A DNA stretch of 64,000 nucleotides from Amoebidium appalachense (lineage: Eukaryota > Ichthyosporea), in contig CAVNZM010000001.1 in NCBI GenBank assembly GCA_963693365.1, positions 19,530,001-19,594,000 on the forward strand. The letters are read 5' to 3'. This document shows, piece after piece, positions 63,537 through 64,000 of this stretch (its first letter is position 1; each line of letters begins with the position of its first letter). Under the pieces are notes generated by a model that was not told the origin of the DNA, did not search any database, and was given only the letters and a program-made list of their open reading frames with translations. The translations under genes were made by a program, and so were the position numbers.

Positions 63537-64000
63537 GGTGTGTGGGCACACACACAGACACAAAGCTGTCTTTCTTTCTTGCAGGCGGTTTTGATAGCCA
63601 GCAACTAGCACCTTTTCTCCTTTTTCTGTACCTGCACACCCCATACTCATATCTCTCCCCTGCCTCCCGCTGTTCCTTTCGGCAACCGGCCCAAAAGTAC
63701 TCAATCTAGGGACATCATTTATAACCCCCCTCCTCCCCCCCCCTCCCCCCTCCCCCCCCCCCAAAAAAAAAAAAAAAAAAAAGAAAAAAAGAAAGAAAGA
63801 AAGAAAAGGTAAGAAAAACGAGGAAGGAAACAAACAAAGAAAAGGCCTATGATACATTGCAGTCTCCCTCCCTTCCCCTCCCCCCTCCCCTTTCCCCCCT
63901 CCTCCCCCCTGGGACATTGATCATCCAAGCTACCTAATTTGTCACCACCGATTGATTGTCCCTCACACTGGCATTGTGGCTGCAGCGTCCTTTATACTGG
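61393..64000 (+). CDS. NMNAT: Nicotinamide mononucleotide adenylyltransferase, 5' part
   Basis: NMNAT joins NMN and ATP to make NAD. Three exons are readable: 61393-61468, 62380-62468 and 63256 to about 63335. They join in phase. The first encodes MGPSKVVLLSCGSFNPTTLM followed by HLRMF, the nucleotidyltransferase GSFNPxTxxH signature at its usual place near the N-terminus. The second gives ELARDYLQ and VIKGVMSPVNDGYAKK. The third gives GLVAAQHRVAMCRAATASSD and WIIVDDW, matching the family's LxxxxHRxxM...WxxVDxWE block. The exon 3 donor could be GTGGGT or GTGAAC. The remaining catalytic domain, including the C-terminal ATP-binding motif, must lie beyond the right edge. Introns contain G- and C-rich tracts (62515-62535, 62945-63035, 63435-63460). 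Confidence 0.92.
63480..64000. other. NMNAT intron sequence to the window edge
   Basis: (CA)n, C-runs and an A-rich stretch (63770-63810) are present. The acceptor-like TTTCTTGCAG ending at 63584 leads quickly to stop codons in every phase compatible with exon 3, so the next NMNAT exon is probably outside the window. Confidence 0.5.

Noticed and set aside
63575-63610. Acceptor-like TTTCTTGCAG as the start of NMNAT exon 4
   Set aside because: All phases compatible with exon 3 meet a stop codon within a few residues.

Overview
This is intron-rich nuclear DNA from a eukaryote. Short exons carry canonical GT/AG boundaries and join in phase, and there is no operon structure. Introns and intergenic DNA are full of simple sequence: long G/C homopolymers, (GT)n, (GA)n, (GAG)n and (ACGC)n. 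An animal-type transglutaminase, a Rim15/IRE/Greatwall-type AGC kinase with a zinc finger, and very long repeat-filled introns would fit a unicellular relative of animals or another protist. That taxonomic guess is inference; no marker gene settles it.

Layout. 256-5962 (-): complete 12-exon gene for the box C/D snoRNP core protein NOP58. 5963-11658: intergenic DNA with microsatellites and a palindrome-rich block. 11659-12714 (-): 3' part of a beta-propeller-like protein gene with an apparent frameshift. 12.7-17.6 kb: repeat-rich DNA without a convincing gene. 17586-24854 (-): complete 14-exon gene for V-type ATPase subunit B (500 residues; every splice phase checks). 26261-48694 (-): a very long gene for a Rim15/IRE/Greatwall-like AGC kinase. 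48982-49382 (-): a two-exon gene for a small secreted cysteine-rich protein of unknown function. 51285-59404 (-): a transglutaminase with a predicted signal peptide and intact catalytic triad. 61393-right edge (+): the first three exons of a nicotinamide mononucleotide adenylyltransferase, divergent from the transglutaminase.

The genes do not form a pathway. They are ordinary eukaryotic neighbours: snoRNP biogenesis, organelle acidification, growth/cell-cycle signalling, extracellular protein cross-linking and NAD synthesis.

The most notable non-gene structures are: a 60-bp minisatellite that duplicates the 5' splice site of V-ATPase exon 5 in frame; a roughly 530-bp fold-back element with 14-bp terminal inverted repeats in a transglutaminase intron; and a dispersed repeat family, always in the same orientation and usually following a G-run. 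I found no CRISPR array, rRNA, convincing tRNA or autonomous transposon. No clearly new molecular system is evident.
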